A stretch of DNA of 64,000 nt, from NCBI RefSeq assembly GCF_021603585.1, contig NZ_BQHI01000005.1, positions 310,001-374,000 on the forward strand, given 5' to 3'. This document shows, in pieces, positions 31,939-43,914 of this stretch. Both the position numbers and the translations under genes were made by a program. Under the pieces are notes generated by a model, which was not told where the DNA came from, searched no databases, and worked only from the letters and a program-made list of their open reading frames with translations. The stretch's first letter is position 1, and each line of letters opens with the position of its first letter. The stretch comes from Pseudomonas sputi (lineage in GTDB: Bacteria > Pseudomonadota > Gammaproteobacteria > Pseudomonadales > Pseudomonadaceae).

Positions 31939-34717
31939 GTTGACGATAACCTTGGATGCCTTTGTCGAGGAAGCTCTCTACCTTGGCGCCGGTGAGGCCG
32001 CCGAGTCCCTTCAGAACAATTTGGAGGAAGACGCCGTGGTCGCCTTTTTCGTTTTCCGGGGCGTTCTGACTGAATTCGTCATAGCTGACCCAGTAACGGT
32101 TGATCAGGCGCAGTTTCCAGCAGCAGTTGTCATATTCGAAACCACCGAAGGCTTCCAGCGTGCGATTGCGGTTGTAGTCGTACTGCCAGCGGCTGATCGC
32201 GCTCCACTGCGGAACGATCGGCCAGATGACCGAGAAGTCATGTTGCTGGATCTTGTAGTAGTCCTTCACGTAGCCAGGCTGGCCAGGCGTGCCGTAGTCA
32301 CCACCGCCCACGGCCCATTTACCGGTGTTCTGGTCGTAGCGGACCTGGTCGTTGCGATAGCGATAGCCGACGTTGACCACCTTGTTCGGGTTGTCTTCCG
32401 GCTGGTAGTGGAACATCGCGCTGCCGGAACGCGGGCTGCGGCTGTCCGGATCCCAGTTGTAGTCGGCCGTGGTGCGCCAGTCGCGGTTCCAGCGGTATTC
32501 GTATTCCAGCGCGTACGGCGAAACGTTGGCGTGTGCGTCATCGCGTGTTTTGGCGTCGATGCCTGGCAGTTGAACTTCACGATCCTTGAAGTACAGAGCC
32601 TGGCCGACACTGATGCGTTGACGCTCGAACCCGTCGTCTTCGATCCAGCGGCTGGTCACGCCCAGCGACAGCTTGTTCTCGTCGCCGACACGGTCGGCAC
32701 CCGAGAAACGGTTGTCACGGAAAAGCGAGGCGTAGTTAAAGGTGTATTCGCTGGTGTCGAATACCGGAATGTCTTCCTGATCCACCTCAGGTACATAGAG
32801 GTAGAAGAGGCGTGGCTCCAGGGTCTGGCGGTAATTTTTGCCAAAGAACGAGGTGTTGCGATCGAAGTACAGGCCGCTGTCGATACTGGCGATCGGTACA
32901 CCGCGGCTCTGGTTGCTGTCGAACTTGCCGTTGAGCTTTTGTTGCTCGGCAGTCAAGGTATCGATCTGCGACTTGCCGGTGCCGTCCAGATCCAGCTGGT
33001 ACTGGGTGTACTGATACTTGAGCGATGGCTTCAGGAAGCCATAGGTCCAGTTCATCGGCAGGCTGACGCCTGGTTTCAGATTCAGACGGTCGCCGTTGGC
33101 ACGAGCCAGGCCGAACACGTTGTTATCGAGGCGGCGCTCGATCGTCCCGTCCTCGTTGACGAAATTGCCGTCCTTCAGATCGCGGTCAAACCGAACAAGC
33201 TCGGTCTCGTAATCGAAGTTCAGACCTTCCGGATGATACGGCAGCTGACCATTGAAGGTGATCTGCGGCAGGCGGTCATACGGGGTGATGTTCGACACGG
33301 TTGCCAGTTGGTACGCCTGGGCGTTCAAGCGAGCGGTGTAGCTGTCGCCACGATAGGTGACCGAGCCCTGCTGGTTCACGAAGTCGGCACTCTTCACGCC
33401 GATCTGATCAGTCTGTAGATCCTGGAAGTAGTACGGGTCGCTGATCTTGGTGTAGTCAACCTGGGTGAGCACGCGGGAGTCGAGACCGCCCTTGTGTTGC
33501 CAGTTGTACATGTAGCGATTCTTTTGGTAGTCGGTCTGCTTACTGCGCTCGGTTTCCTCGTCGTTGAGGTACGCCGCACCGAACTGGCCTTCGCTGGACT
33601 TGGTGAGGTAGCGGAACTCGCCTTCCATCAGCAGGCCGCGCTTGCCCATGTAGCGCGGGTACAACGTGGCGTCGTAGTTCGGTGCCAGGTTGAAGTAGTA
33701 CGGGGTCACCAGCATGAAGCCGGTGTCGCTGCCGGTGCCGATGGTCGGCGGCAGGAAGCCCGACTGGCGACGGTCGTCGATCGGGAAGTAGATGTACGGG
33801 GTATACAGGATCGGAATGTCCTTGACCCGCAGCGTCACGTTGGTCGCGGTACCGAAGCCGGTGGCAGGGTTCAGGGTGATGTTGTTGCCCTTGAGCTGCC
33901 AGGCGTTGCTGTTCGGTTCGCACGTGGTGTACGTGCCGTCCTTCAGACGGATGATCGCGTTTTCGGCACGCTTGGCGTACAGCGCGTTACCGCGGATGCG
34001 CGACTTGTGCATGACGTATTCGGCGTTGTCGACCTTGGCTTCGCCGGTGTCGAGCTGCACATCGGCGTGGTCGCCGACGATCAGCGCACCGTTGTCGCGA
34101 ATGCGCACGTTGCCCGCCAGTTCGCCACGGCTTTCGGCCTGATACAGGTTGGCCTCGTCGGCTTCGACCTGCATGCTGCCCTGACGCATGACCACATCAC
34201 CGGCCAGGCTCGCGACCTGCGAATCCTGCTGATAACGCGACGCCTTGGCGCCGATGAAGGTCGGGGCGTCACTTTTATTCGTCTTGTCATTCATGCCAGG
34301 ACGAATTGGTTCGATATAGGAACCAGAGCAGTAAGGACCGGTCTCGGCCAGTTGGGCGGCGGTGAGCTTCTCGCGCGGAACCCAGTCGAGGTGACTGTAG
34401 TCTTCGCTACGGGATTTCAGGCCACGGCCCTTGGACTCGGTAACCAGTACCGGCTTGGGCCCGGACTCCGCGGTGGAGCCGCTCTCGGCCGAGGCTTCGC
34501 CAGCGGCGCTGACGGCACTGCCGTCATGCACGGGGCGCGGCGGCAAGGCAGCGGCCGGCGTCTTCGGCGAGCAGGCCCAGCCACCCGTTGCCGAGACGGC
34601 GCAGTCATACTGCTCGGCGGCAACAACGAATGAACTGGCCAGAGGTTGCATAGCCAGCAGACTGCCGGTTACCAACAACGGAAATTTTTTACGAAACGCG
34701 GGGGATTTCAATGCCAT
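31919..34717 (-). CDS. lptD: LPS-assembly outer membrane protein LptD
   Basis: Outer membrane barrel that inserts LPS with LptE. The protein has 932 residues: signal peptide to about residue 34, an OstA/LptA-like periplasmic domain ([20 protein letters not shown]), and a long C-terminal barrel. Paired cysteines in DNCCWKL near the C-terminus and single cysteines near the N-terminus fit the essential disulfides. The ATG at 34717 was chosen so the signal peptide is N-terminal. It is divergent from amgK across 130 bases. Confidence 0.96.
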   Translation of the reverse strand: MALKSPAFRKKFPLLVTGSLLAMQPLASSFVVAAEQYDCAVSATGGWACSPKTPAAALPPRPVHDGSAVSAAGEASAESGSTAESGPKPVLVTESKGRGLKSRSEDYSHLDWVPREKLTAAQLAETGPYCSGSYIEPIRPGMNDKTNKSDAPTFIGAKASRYQQDSQVASLAGDVVMRQGSMQVEADEANLYQAESRGELAGNVRIRDNGALIVGDHADVQLDTGEAKVDNAEYVMHKSRIRGNALYAKRAENAIIRLKDGTYTTCEPNSNAWQLKGNNITLNPATGFGTATNVTLRVKDIPILYTPYIYFPIDDRRQSGFLPPTIGTGSDTGFMLVTPYYFNLAPNYDATLYPRYMGKRGLLMEGEFRYLTKSSEGQFGAAYLNDEETERSKQTDYQKNRYMYNWQHKGGLDSRVLTQVDYTKISDPYYFQDLQTDQIGVKSADFVNQQGSVTYRGDSYTARLNAQAYQLATVSNITPYDRLPQITFNGQLPYHPEGLNFDYETELVRFDRDLKDGNFVNEDGTIERRLDNNVFGLARANGDRLNLKPGVSLPMNWTYGFLKPSLKYQYTQYQLDLDGTGKSQIDTLTAEQQKLNGKFDSNQSRGVPIASIDSGLYFDRNTSFFGKNYRQTLEPRLFYLYVPEVDQEDIPVFDTSEYTFNYASLFRDNRFSGADRVGDENKLSLGVTSRWIEDDGFERQRISVGQALYFKDREVQLPGIDAKTRDDAHANVSPYALEYEYRWNRDWRTTADYNWDPDSRSPRSGSAMFHYQPEDNPNKVVNVGYRYRNDQVRYDQNTGKWAVGGGDYGTPGQPGYVKDYYKIQQHDFSVIWPIVPQWSAISRWQYDYNRNRTLEAFGGFEYDNCCWKLRLINRYWVSYDEFSQNAPENEKGDHGVFLQIVLKGLGGLTGAKVESFLDKGIQGYRQREDQAF

Positions 34718-34847
34718 CTTATTAGTCCGGGCTTCCTGCGTGCCATCTGCCCGCGGTGTGGGCCGCACGCCTCTCGATGGTCTGAAAAAGATGCTGGATA
34801 ATAAAGCATGACCCGCTTGACGGCTAGCGCCGTCGGAGACCCTTGCA

Positions 34848-36535
<1,688 letters not shown>

Positions 36536-36536
36536 T

Positions 36537-37304
36537 ATGTTGTGGCCAGGGACTCTGATTGGAGCCGGAGCGGGTTTTGCTATCGCCAGCATTCCGGGGG
36601 CCATGCTTGGGGCTTTGTTGGGGCAGGCGCTGGATCGGCGCCTGCATTTGCAGAGCTGGGGGCACTTGCGGGAAAAACTCGGTGGGCGACCGATGCTGCG
36701 CAACGACGAATTGTTGTTCGTGTTGCTCGGGCGTCTGGCCAAGAGCGACGGGCGGGTCACGGACGGTCATATCCAGCAGGCGCGTCAGGAGATGCGTTCG
36801 CTGGAAATGAGCGAGCCGGCACAGCGCCGGGCGATTGCTGCGTTCAACCGCGGCAAGTCCGGCAACGACAATCTGCGCGGTTACCTGCGTCGGTTGAGCG
36901 CTCAACCCCATGCGGCCGAAGGCGTGTTGCGTGCCTGCTGGCGAATGGTCTTCGCCGATGGTCGGGCCGGCGTCAGCGAGCGGGAACTGCTGGCACAGTG
37001 GGGCAAGTGGCTGGGCTGGACGACACACCAGATACAGGCGCTGGCTACGGATTACGAGCCGCACAAGCGTCCGATCGTCAGCGCGGCGGTCAGCTATCAG
37101 GAGGCGATGCGCCTGCTCGGTGTGTCGGCCACCAGCGAACCGGCGCAGATCAAGCGTGCCTATCGACGGCTGCTCAGTCGGCATCACCCGGACAAGGTGG
37201 CCGGGACGGGCGCAACGCCAGCGCAGGTGCGTGAGGCCACCGAGAGAACCCGCGAATTGCACAATGCCTACACCTTGATTCGCGAACGGCGGGATTTTCG
37301 CTAG
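36537..37304 (+). CDS. djlA: DjlA, membrane-anchored J-domain co-chaperone
   Basis: Protein of 255 residues with a Gly/Ala-rich N-terminal transmembrane helix (GAGAGFAIASIPGAMLGAL), a central TerB-like helical domain (about 60-170), and a C-terminal J domain with the HPD motif in SRHHPDKVAG. It stimulates DnaK at the inner membrane. The ATG at 36538 follows the murU stop almost directly. A terminator follows. Confidence 0.93.
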   Translation: MLWPGTLIGAGAGFAIASIPGAMLGALLGQALDRRLHLQSWGHLREKLGGRPMLRNDELLFVLLGRLAKSDGRVTDGHIQQARQEMRSLEMSEPAQRRAIAAFNRGKSGNDNLRGYLRRLSAQPHAAEGVLRACWRMVFADGRAGVSERELLAQWGKWLGWTTHQIQALATDYEPHKRPIVSAAVSYQEAMRLLGVSATSEPAQIKRAYRRLLSRHHPDKVAGTGATPAQVREATERTRELHNAYTLIRERRDFR

Positions 37305-37309
37305 GCATA

Positions 37310-37340
37310 AAAAATCGCAGCGTTGAGCTGCGATTTTTTT
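37310..37340. terminator. Bidirectional terminator between djlA and the DUF3530 gene
   Basis: AAAAAATCGCAGC/GCTGCGATTTTTT stem of 13 base pairs with a 5-base loop, A-rich on one side and T-rich on the other. It lies between convergent genes and suits both. Confidence 0.92.
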
Positions 37341-37366
37341 ATCCGTGTTTTTTACATCCGGGCCCT

Positions 37367-38356
37367 TTAGTCCGGACTCTGCGGATTCAACCAGCCACGC
37401 ACCCGGCGGAACAATTGCTCCTGCTCGGCCTTGTTATCCGGCAAGGCCCTGAGTGCGACCTGACTGAACGCGGACGTCTTCAACCGTTTGCTGGCCTGCA
37501 GGCGCTCCAGTGCCGCGTTGCGGTCCAGCGGTTTATCCATGTAGAAAATATCCGCCGTCGGCAGCTTCAGGGCAGGCGTCAGTTCCACCAGTGGCGGTTG
37601 GGCCTTGGGCGGCGTCTGCGCGGCCACCAGCACCAGTTTCTCGACCTGCGAGGTCTGTCGCTCACTCAAGTAACGTGCGGCCCAGTAGGCGCCGGTGCCA
37701 TGGCCGAGGACGACGATGCTGCGCGCGCTCTGTTGCTCGGCGTAGGCCAATGCGGCGTCGATGCGGGCGAAGATTCGCTCGGCATCCGCCTTGGACTGTT
37801 CCTCGGTGGTTTCGGCAACGACCTTGTCGGCCACATCGGCTTCGCCGCCGGCGGCTTGTTCGATTGGCTCGGCAGTGGTCGAATCCTTGCTGCCAGGGTC
37901 GGCGGTTTTCGCTGCGGCGGGGGCTTCGACCACGCGCGGTGCGATCGCATCGCTTTGCAGATCGGGCAGGGTGATACTCAGGCTGCTCCACTCGACGTCC
38001 GGCAACTTGTGGCGCAACGGGCCAATTGCCTGGGGCCAGTCAGCGGTCTCGCCGGCACCGGGAATGAGGACCACCGCGCCTTTGGGTTCGGCGGTGTTGG
38101 CAGGTTTCCAAAGGGCGAGGAAGGTGTCGCTGCCCGCTTGCAGTTGCTGTTGTTCCTGGGCCGGAACCTTGCGTTCGAGTGCTGCGGCTTCTTCCTGACT
38201 ACGCTCAAGCAGTGGCTGGCGTTCGACCGGTTTCTCTTCGGCGGCTTTTTCTGCGGCGGGGGCGGGTGCCGGATCCGCGGCTTCGACGGAAAACGCACAA
38301 GGCAGGATCAGCGACAGGCACAATGCTGGCATTGCCAGGCGATAGACAGGGGGCAT
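37367..38356 (-). CDS. DUF3530 family alpha/beta-hydrolase-like exported protein
   Basis: Predicted secreted protein of 329 residues. A signal peptide (about 1-27) is followed by an Ala/Glu/Pro/Lys-rich linker and a DUF3530 domain with an alpha/beta hydrolase core (VVLIPGAGETADWP; IVVLGHGTGAYWAARYL). The nucleophile position reads GHGTG, with Gly-His-Gly-Thr where a Ser would be expected, so ordinary serine hydrolase activity is doubtful. A second low-complexity Glu/Ala stretch lies near 150-190. Function is unknown. Confidence 0.75.
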   Translation of the reverse strand: MPPVYRLAMPALCLSLILPCAFSVEAADPAPAPAAEKAAEEKPVERQPLLERSQEEAAALERKVPAQEQQQLQAGSDTFLALWKPANTAEPKGAVVLIPGAGETADWPQAIGPLRHKLPDVEWSSLSITLPDLQSDAIAPRVVEAPAAAKTADPGSKDSTTAEPIEQAAGGEADVADKVVAETTEEQSKADAERIFARIDAALAYAEQQSARSIVVLGHGTGAYWAARYLSERQTSQVEKLVLVAAQTPPKAQPPLVELTPALKLPTADIFYMDKPLDRNAALERLQASKRLKTSAFSQVALRALPDNKAEQEQLFRRVRGWLNPQSPD

Positions 38357-38429
38357 CGGTTATTCCAGGCCAGAAGTTATCCCGGCAGCCTAATGGGTTG
38401 GTCAGAATTTGTCAGTGTATGAGACTTCA

Positions 38430-40829
38430 ATGATGCGTTTTTGCTGCCTGTGGGTTATCGGCTGTCTGGTGTTTCCCTTGATAGGCTGGGGGGCGCCTGC
38501 GCCATCGAGCCACCTCGCGCGGTTGTCGGCGAGCGAACAACAGTGGCTTGCGCAGCACAACGAATTGCGCGTGGGCCTGGTATTGCAGGCACCGTACGCG
38601 CAATACGACCGGCGACTGCAGCGGCTGTCAGGGGCCAATGTCGAGGTGATGAAAGCCTTGGCCCGGGCGCTGAATGTCGAGCTGAGCTGGCGCAACTTTC
38701 AAGATCTGGCGCAACTGGAGGCGGCTGCACGGGACGGCGAAATCGACATCGCCCCGGGCCTGACCCAGACCCCGGGCGGGCTGCGCCTATGGCAGTTTTC
38801 CGACCCCTACATGCGTGTGCCGCAACTGGTGGTCAGCGATCAGAAGAGCAGCGCGACCGTGGAGCTGGAAAAGCTCGACAGCCAGACCCGCGTCGCCGTG
38901 CGCATGCCCGGCGTCGCCGCCGATTACCTGCGCGGCAACTATCCCCATCTGAATCTGCAAGGCGTACCGATGGAACGCCAGGCGCTGCAACTGTTGCTGA
39001 CTCAACAGGCGTCCTACGCGGTGGTCGATGAGGCGCAGCTCGGTCGATTGTCGGCGGAACCGGAGTTTGCCGGGCTGGTGGTGGTCGGCGACATCGGTCT
39101 GCCGCAACTGCTGCGCATCGGCACCCGCCGCGACTGGCCGGAACTGGCCGGGATCGTCGAGAGCGGCTTGCGCGCAATTCCGGCCAAGGATCTGGAGCGC
39201 CTGCATGCGCAATGGCTGCAGCCCAAGTATCCGCGGCTTTCCGAATCGCCGGGCTTCTGGCAGAACCTGAGTCTGTTGTTCGCAGTGCTGCTGCTCAGTT
39301 GCGTGGCCATCGTGCTCTGGCAACGGCGCCAGCAACGCAGTCTTGAACAGCGTCTGCTCGACGCGCGCGAAGACATTGCCCTGCGCGCCGCCAGCGAAGA
39401 AGCCTTGCGTCTGACCCAATTCTCCATCGATCAGAGCACCGTCGGCATTCTCTGGGTCAACTGGGACAGCCATGTGCGCTACGCCAATCGTGCGGCGGAA
39501 AACATGCTCGGTTATCCACAAGGCGCGATCATCGACCGGCCGTTGATCGACTTCGAGCCGGGCCTGCACATGGATCGCTGGCTCAATCTGTGGAAACGCG
39601 CCCGGGCCAGCGAAGAGGGGCCGCTGAGTTTTGAAACCAACTGTGTGCGGGCCGATGGCAGTGTGCTGCCGGCGGATGTATCGCTGAGCTTCCTGCGTTT
39701 TCGCGATGGCGAGTATCTGGTGGTTTACCTCACTGATGTCACCGAACGCCGGCGTGCCCTGGCTGCCTTGCAGGAAAGCGAGGCGCGGCTGCAAGGCATC
39801 GCGGCCAACGTGCCGGGGCTGGTGTTCCGTCTCGAGCGCGCACCGGTAACCGGGCAGATCGACTTTGCCTACATCAGTGAGGGCAGCGAGAGTCTGGTCG
39901 GCTACGCGCCGGCCGCCATCGCTCATCGCGACATGGGCCTGCGCAGCCTGGTGCATCCGGATGACCGGGCCGGTTATCACCAGACCCAGGATCAGGCGCT
40001 GGACACCGACAGCGACTGGTCGTGGCAGGGCCGAATCCTCACGCGCCAGGGCGAACAGCGCTGGGCCGAAATCAAGGCCATCACCCGTCAACTGGAGGGC
40101 GGCGCCTATGTCTGGGACGGCATCGTCTGGGACATCACCGAAAGCAAACGCATCGAACTGGAACTGGCGGCCTCCCGCGAACAACTGCGCGAACTGTCGG
40201 CGCACCTGGAAAGTGTGCGGGAGGAGGAAAAGGCACGGATTGCCCGGGAGGTGCACGATGAGCTGGGGCAGATGCTGACGGTGCTGAAACTGGAGACATC
40301 GATGTGCGAACTGGCCTACGCGCAACTTGACCCGGGGCTGAACGAGCGCTTGAACAGCATGAAGCGCCTGATCGCCCAGTTGTTTCAGCTGGTGCGGGAT
40401 GTGGCGACGGCGCTGCGTCCGCCGATCCTCGACGCCGGGATCGCCTCGGCGATCGAGTGGCAGGCGCGGCGCTTCGAGGCGCGTACGCAGATTCCGTGTC
40501 TGGTGCAGGTGCCGGACAACCTTGCGCCGCTCAGCGACGCCAAGGCCATCGGCCTGTTCCGCATTCTTCAGGAGGCGTTGACCAACGTCATGCGCCATGC
40601 CCGGGCGCATACTGTAGAACTGACGCTGGTGCAGGAAGGCGACGAATTGTGTCTGACGGTCAGCGATGATGGCGTAGGATTTGTCGCCGCTGCCGGCAGG
40701 CCCACATCCTTTGGACTGGTGGGCATGCGCGAGCGGGTGTTGATCATGGGTGGGCAGCTGTCACTCGACAGCGAGCCGGGCGAAGGCACCACGCTGAGCG
40801 TGCGGGTGCCACTGGATGAGGAGAAGTAA
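38430..40829 (+). CDS. Sensor histidine kinase with periplasmic solute-binding domain and two PAS domains
   Basis: Membrane kinase of about 800 residues. It has a signal peptide, then a family 3 solute-binding domain (about 25-260; LRVGLVLQAPYAQYDRRL), and a transmembrane helix at about 277-298. Two PAS modules follow (about 328-434 and 447-573). A HisKA_3 dimerisation domain carries the phospho-His in IAREVHDELGQ near residue 607, and the HATPase has VSDDGVGFV. ATG 38430 and 38433 are equally possible. The regulator gene starts right after its stop, and an ABC importer follows. The ligand is unknown. Confidence 0.9.
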   Translation: MMRFCCLWVIGCLVFPLIGWGAPAPSSHLARLSASEQQWLAQHNELRVGLVLQAPYAQYDRRLQRLSGANVEVMKALARALNVELSWRNFQDLAQLEAAARDGEIDIAPGLTQTPGGLRLWQFSDPYMRVPQLVVSDQKSSATVELEKLDSQTRVAVRMPGVAADYLRGNYPHLNLQGVPMERQALQLLLTQQASYAVVDEAQLGRLSAEPEFAGLVVVGDIGLPQLLRIGTRRDWPELAGIVESGLRAIPAKDLERLHAQWLQPKYPRLSESPGFWQNLSLLFAVLLLSCVAIVLWQRRQQRSLEQRLLDAREDIALRAASEEALRLTQFSIDQSTVGILWVNWDSHVRYANRAAENMLGYPQGAIIDRPLIDFEPGLHMDRWLNLWKRARASEEGPLSFETNCVRADGSVLPADVSLSFLRFRDGEYLVVYLTDVTERRRALAALQESEARLQGIAANVPGLVFRLERAPVTGQIDFAYISEGSESLVGYAPAAIAHRDMGLRSLVHPDDRAGYHQTQDQALDTDSDWSWQGRILTRQGEQRWAEIKAITRQLEGGAYVWDGIVWDITESKRIELELAASREQLRELSAHLESVREEEKARIAREVHDELGQMLTVLKLETSMCELAYAQLDPGLNERLNSMKRLIAQLFQLVRDVATALRPPILDAGIASAIEWQARRFEARTQIPCLVQVPDNLAPLSDAKAIGLFRILQEALTNVMRHARAHTVELTLVQEGDELCLTVSDDGVGFVAAAGRPTSFGLVGMRERVLIMGGQLSLDSEPGEGTTLSVRVPLDEEK

Positions 40830-41459
40830 GTGATCCGTGTACTGGTAGCCGAAGACCACACCATCGTTCGCGAAGGCATCAAGCAATTGATCGGCCTGGC
40901 CAAGGACCTGCAAGTGGTGGGGGAGGCGAGCAATGGCGAGCAGTTGCTCGAAACCTTGCGCAACGTGCCGTGCGAAGTGGTGCTGCTGGACATCTCAATG
41001 CCCGGCGTCAACGGGCTCGAAGCGATTCCGCGGATCCGCGCGCTGAACCATCCGCCGGCGATTCTGGTGCTGTCGATGCACGACGAAGCGCAGATGGCCG
41101 CCCGGGCGCTGAAGGTCGGCGCCGCCGGGTATGCGACCAAGGACAGCGATCCGGCGCTGCTGCTGACGGCGATTCGCAAGGTTGCGGCGGGCGGGCGCTA
41201 CATCGACCCGGAGCTGGCCGACCGCATGGTGTTCGAAGTCGGCCTGACCGATGCGCGGCCGCTGCACTCGCTGCTGTCCGAGCGCGAGTTCTCGGTGTTC
41301 GAACGTCTGGCGCAAGGCGCCAACGTCAACGACATCGCCCAGCAACTGGCCCTGAGCAGCAAGACCATCAGCACCCACAAGGCGCGGCTGATGCAGAAAC
41401 TCAACATCACCTCGCTCGCCGAACTGGTGAAGTACGCGATGGAACACAAGCTCCTCTGA
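40830..41459 (+). CDS. LuxR/NarL-type response regulator
   Basis: Response regulator of 209 residues with a GTG start immediately after the kinase stop codon. The receiver has Asp9, the phospho-acceptor Asp54 in VLLDISMPG, Ser82 and Lys104 in GYATKDSD. The C-terminal LuxR helix-turn-helix (about 145-205) includes LSEREFSVFERLAQG and SSKTISTHKARLMQKL. Cognate regulator of the upstream kinase; the likely target is the downstream transporter operon. Confidence 0.93.
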   Translation: MIRVLVAEDHTIVREGIKQLIGLAKDLQVVGEASNGEQLLETLRNVPCEVVLLDISMPGVNGLEAIPRIRALNHPPAILVLSMHDEAQMAARALKVGAAGYATKDSDPALLLTAIRKVAAGGRYIDPELADRMVFEVGLTDARPLHSLLSEREFSVFERLAQGANVNDIAQQLALSSKTISTHKARLMQKLNITSLAELVKYAMEHKLL

Positions 41460-41510
41460 GCGACATATCCAATAGCGACAGGCGTTTTTGCCGGTTCTGA
41501 CGACTTGAGC

Positions 41511-41531
41511 CCCGACCCATGGGTCGGGTTT
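41511..41531 (+). terminator. Possible terminator after the response regulator gene
   Basis: CCCGACCCATGGGTCGGG is a perfect palindrome (7-8 base-pair stem) followed by only three T residues. It lies 52 bases after the regulator stop. It could be a weak terminator separating the two-component genes from the importer. Confidence 0.5.
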
Positions 41532-41550
41532 GCCAAAACGCGCCATCCTT

Positions 41551-41566
41551 GTAGGGCAATCCCTAC
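41551..41566 (+). promoter_or_regulatory. Inverted repeat upstream of the ABC importer, candidate operator
   Basis: GTAGGG-CAAT-CCCTAC, a perfect 6-4-6 inverted repeat about 110 bases before the importer's first gene. Its size and symmetry fit a NarL/LuxR-type response regulator site, and such a regulator is encoded immediately upstream. Binding is inferred. No clear -35/-10 pair was found between it and the gene start. Confidence 0.4.
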
Positions 41567-41677
41567 CCCCGGACTTCCATCCGGCTGAGGCGATTCTCTC
41601 CTGCGCCCCGATTTGCGTGACTGTGAGCAGCCACTAGGCTTAATCCCACAGCAGTCATCAATAACAAAGGTGTGGGT

Positions 41678-42802
41678 ATGAGCCAGGTCGAAACAAACGC
41701 AGGGGCCAGCGATGTGCTGGTCAGCTTTCGTGGAGTGCAGAAGAGCTACGACGGCGAGAACCTGATCGTCAAAGACCTCAACCTGGACATTCGCAAGGGC
41801 GAATTCCTCACCTTGCTCGGACCGTCCGGCTCCGGCAAGACCACCAGTCTGATGATGCTCGCCGGTTTCGAAACGCCGACCGCCGGCGAAATCCTCCTCG
41901 CCGGGCGGGCAATCAACAACGTGCCGCCGCACAAGCGCGACATCGGCATGGTGTTCCAGAACTACGCGCTGTTCCCGCACATGACCGTTGCCGAAAACCT
42001 GGCGTTTCCGCTGACCGTGCGTGGCCTGAACAAGAGCGACGTGAGTGACAAGGTCAAGAAGGCCCTGAGCATGGTCCAGCTCGACGCGTTCGCATCGCGT
42101 TATCCGGCGCAACTGTCCGGCGGCCAGCAACAACGTGTGGCCTTGGCTCGCGCGCTGGTGTTCGAGCCGCAGCTGGTGCTGATGGACGAACCCCTCGGCG
42201 CCCTCGACAAGCAACTGCGCGAACACATGCAGATGGAAATCAAACACCTGCACCAGCGCCTCGGCGTGACGGTGGTCTACGTGACCCACGACCAGGGCGA
42301 AGCGCTGACCATGTCCGACCGTGTCGCCGTGTTCCATCAGGGCGAGATCCAGCAGATCGCTCCGCCACGCACCCTCTACGAAGAACCGAAAAACACCTTC
42401 GTCGCCAACTTCATCGGCGAGAACAACCGTCTCAACGGTCGCCTGCTCAGCCAGACCGGCGAGCGCTGCGTGGTCGAGTTGGGGCGTGGGGAAAAGGTCG
42501 AGGCGCTGGCGGTCAACGTCGGCCAGACCGGCGAACCGGTCACCCTGTCGATCCGTCCGGAGCGCGTCAGTCTCAATGGTTCGAGCGACCAATGCGTCAA
42601 CCGCTTCTCCGGGCGGGTGGCCGAATTCATCTATCTGGGCGACCACGTCCGGGTGCGCCTGGAAGTCTGCGGCAAGACCGACTTCTTCGTGAAACAACCG
42701 ATTGCCGAGCTCGATCCAGCGCTCGCGGTCGGTGACGTGGTTCCGCTTGGCTGGCAGGTCGAGCACGTTCGCGCGCTCGATCCTCTTCTAGAGGCGCACT
42801 GA
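41678..42802 (+). CDS. ABC transporter ATP-binding protein, spermidine/putrescine (PotA) type
   Basis: Importer ATPase of 374 residues. Walker A is GPSGSGKT, the signature LSGGQQQR, Walker B LVLMDEP, and the switch His follows in VTHDQGEA. A C-terminal TOBE domain follows (about 280-370). An AAAGG box lies before ATG 41678; a GTG two codons earlier is also possible. First gene of a four-gene importer. PotA-like ATPases serve polyamines but also other organic cations and amino acid derivatives. Confidence 0.92.
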   Translation: MSQVETNAGASDVLVSFRGVQKSYDGENLIVKDLNLDIRKGEFLTLLGPSGSGKTTSLMMLAGFETPTAGEILLAGRAINNVPPHKRDIGMVFQNYALFPHMTVAENLAFPLTVRGLNKSDVSDKVKKALSMVQLDAFASRYPAQLSGGQQQRVALARALVFEPQLVLMDEPLGALDKQLREHMQMEIKHLHQRLGVTVVYVTHDQGEALTMSDRVAVFHQGEIQQIAPPRTLYEEPKNTFVANFIGENNRLNGRLLSQTGERCVVELGRGEKVEALAVNVGQTGEPVTLSIRPERVSLNGSSDQCVNRFSGRVAEFIYLGDHVRVRLEVCGKTDFFVKQPIAELDPALAVGDVVPLGWQVEHVRALDPLLEAH

Positions 42803-42850
42803 AACGCCCCGCAATACCAACACCAACCCTGCACGTGGAGAGAACAATAA

Positions 42851-43894
42851 ATGTTGAGATCCCTGAAGTTCACAGCCCTGACCCTGGGCCTGATGGGTGC
42901 GGCAAGCGCAATGGCCGCCGGCCCGGATCTGACCGTGGTGTCGTTTGGCGGGGCGAACAAGGCGGCGCAAGTCAAAGCCTTCTACGCACCGTGGGAAGCG
43001 GCGGGCAACGGCAAGATCGTCGCCGGCGAGTACAACGGCGAGATGGCCAAGGTCAAAGCCATGGTCGACACCAAGAGCGTGTCCTGGGATCTGGTCGAGG
43101 TGGAATCGCCGGAACTGTCCCGTGGTTGCGACGAAGACATGTTCGAGCAACTCGATCCTGCGCTGTTCGGCAAGTCCGAAGACTACGTCAAAGGCGCGAT
43201 CCAGCCATGCGGCGTGGGCTTCTTCGTGTGGTCGACCGTACTGGCCTACAACGCCGACAAGCTGAAAACCGCACCGACCAGCTGGGCGGATTTCTGGGAC
43301 ACCAAGAAATTCCCGGGCAAGCGCGGCCTGCGCAAAGGCGCCAAGTACACCCTCGAATTCGCCTTGATGGCCGATGGCGTTGCACCGAAAGACGTCTACA
43401 AGGAGCTGGCCAGCAAGGGCGGCCAGGATCGCGCGTTCAAGAAACTGGATGAGCTGAAACCGAACATTCAGTGGTGGGAAGCCGGTGCCCAGCCGCCGCA
43501 ATACCTCGCTTCCGGTGACGTGGTCATGAGCTCGGCCTACAACGGTCGTATCGCCGCCGTGCAGAAAGAATCCAATCTGAAAGTGGTGTGGAACGGCGGC
43601 ATCTACGACTTCGACGCCTGGGCCATCCCGAAAGGCCTGGACGCCAAGCGTGCCGAAGCGGCGAAGAAATTCATCGCGTTCTCGGTGCAGCCGCAACAGC
43701 AGAAGACCTACTCGGAAAACATCGCCTACGGCCCGGCCAACTCCCAGGCTGTGCCGTTGCTGGACAAGGCGATCCTGAAAGACATGCCGACCACCCCGGA
43801 AAACATCGCCAATCAGGTGCAGATCGACGTCAGCTTCTGGGCTGACAACGGCGAGCAACTGGAGCAGCGCTTCAATTCCTGGGCTGCGAAGTAA
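42851..43894 (+). CDS. ABC transporter periplasmic substrate-binding protein (polyamine/PotD-like family)
   Basis: Exported binding protein of 347 residues with a signal peptide ending MGAASAMAA. The mature part starts LTVVSFGGANKAAQ, the family 1/PotD-like pattern. GGAG lies before ATG. It stands between the ATPase gene and the permeases, with a 128-base gap behind it that holds two hairpins. The substrate cannot be fixed from sequence; polyamines, gamma-aminobutyrate or related amines are candidates. Confidence 0.9.
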   Translation: MLRSLKFTALTLGLMGAASAMAAGPDLTVVSFGGANKAAQVKAFYAPWEAAGNGKIVAGEYNGEMAKVKAMVDTKSVSWDLVEVESPELSRGCDEDMFEQLDPALFGKSEDYVKGAIQPCGVGFFVWSTVLAYNADKLKTAPTSWADFWDTKKFPGKRGLRKGAKYTLEFALMADGVAPKDVYKELASKGGQDRAFKKLDELKPNIQWWEAGAQPPQYLASGDVVMSSAYNGRIAAVQKESNLKVVWNGGIYDFDAWAIPKGLDAKRAEAAKKFIAFSVQPQQQKTYSENIAYGPANSQAVPLLDKAILKDMPTTPENIANQVQIDVSFWADNGEQLEQRFNSWAAK

Positions 43895-43914
43895 CCAGAG
43901 GGCTTGCCCCCCTG

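Noticed and set aside
38787-40610. Minus-strand frame of 607 codons opposite the sensor kinase
   Set aside because: The kinase on the plus strand has signal peptide, transmembrane helix, His box and ATPase motifs in order; the antisense frame has none.
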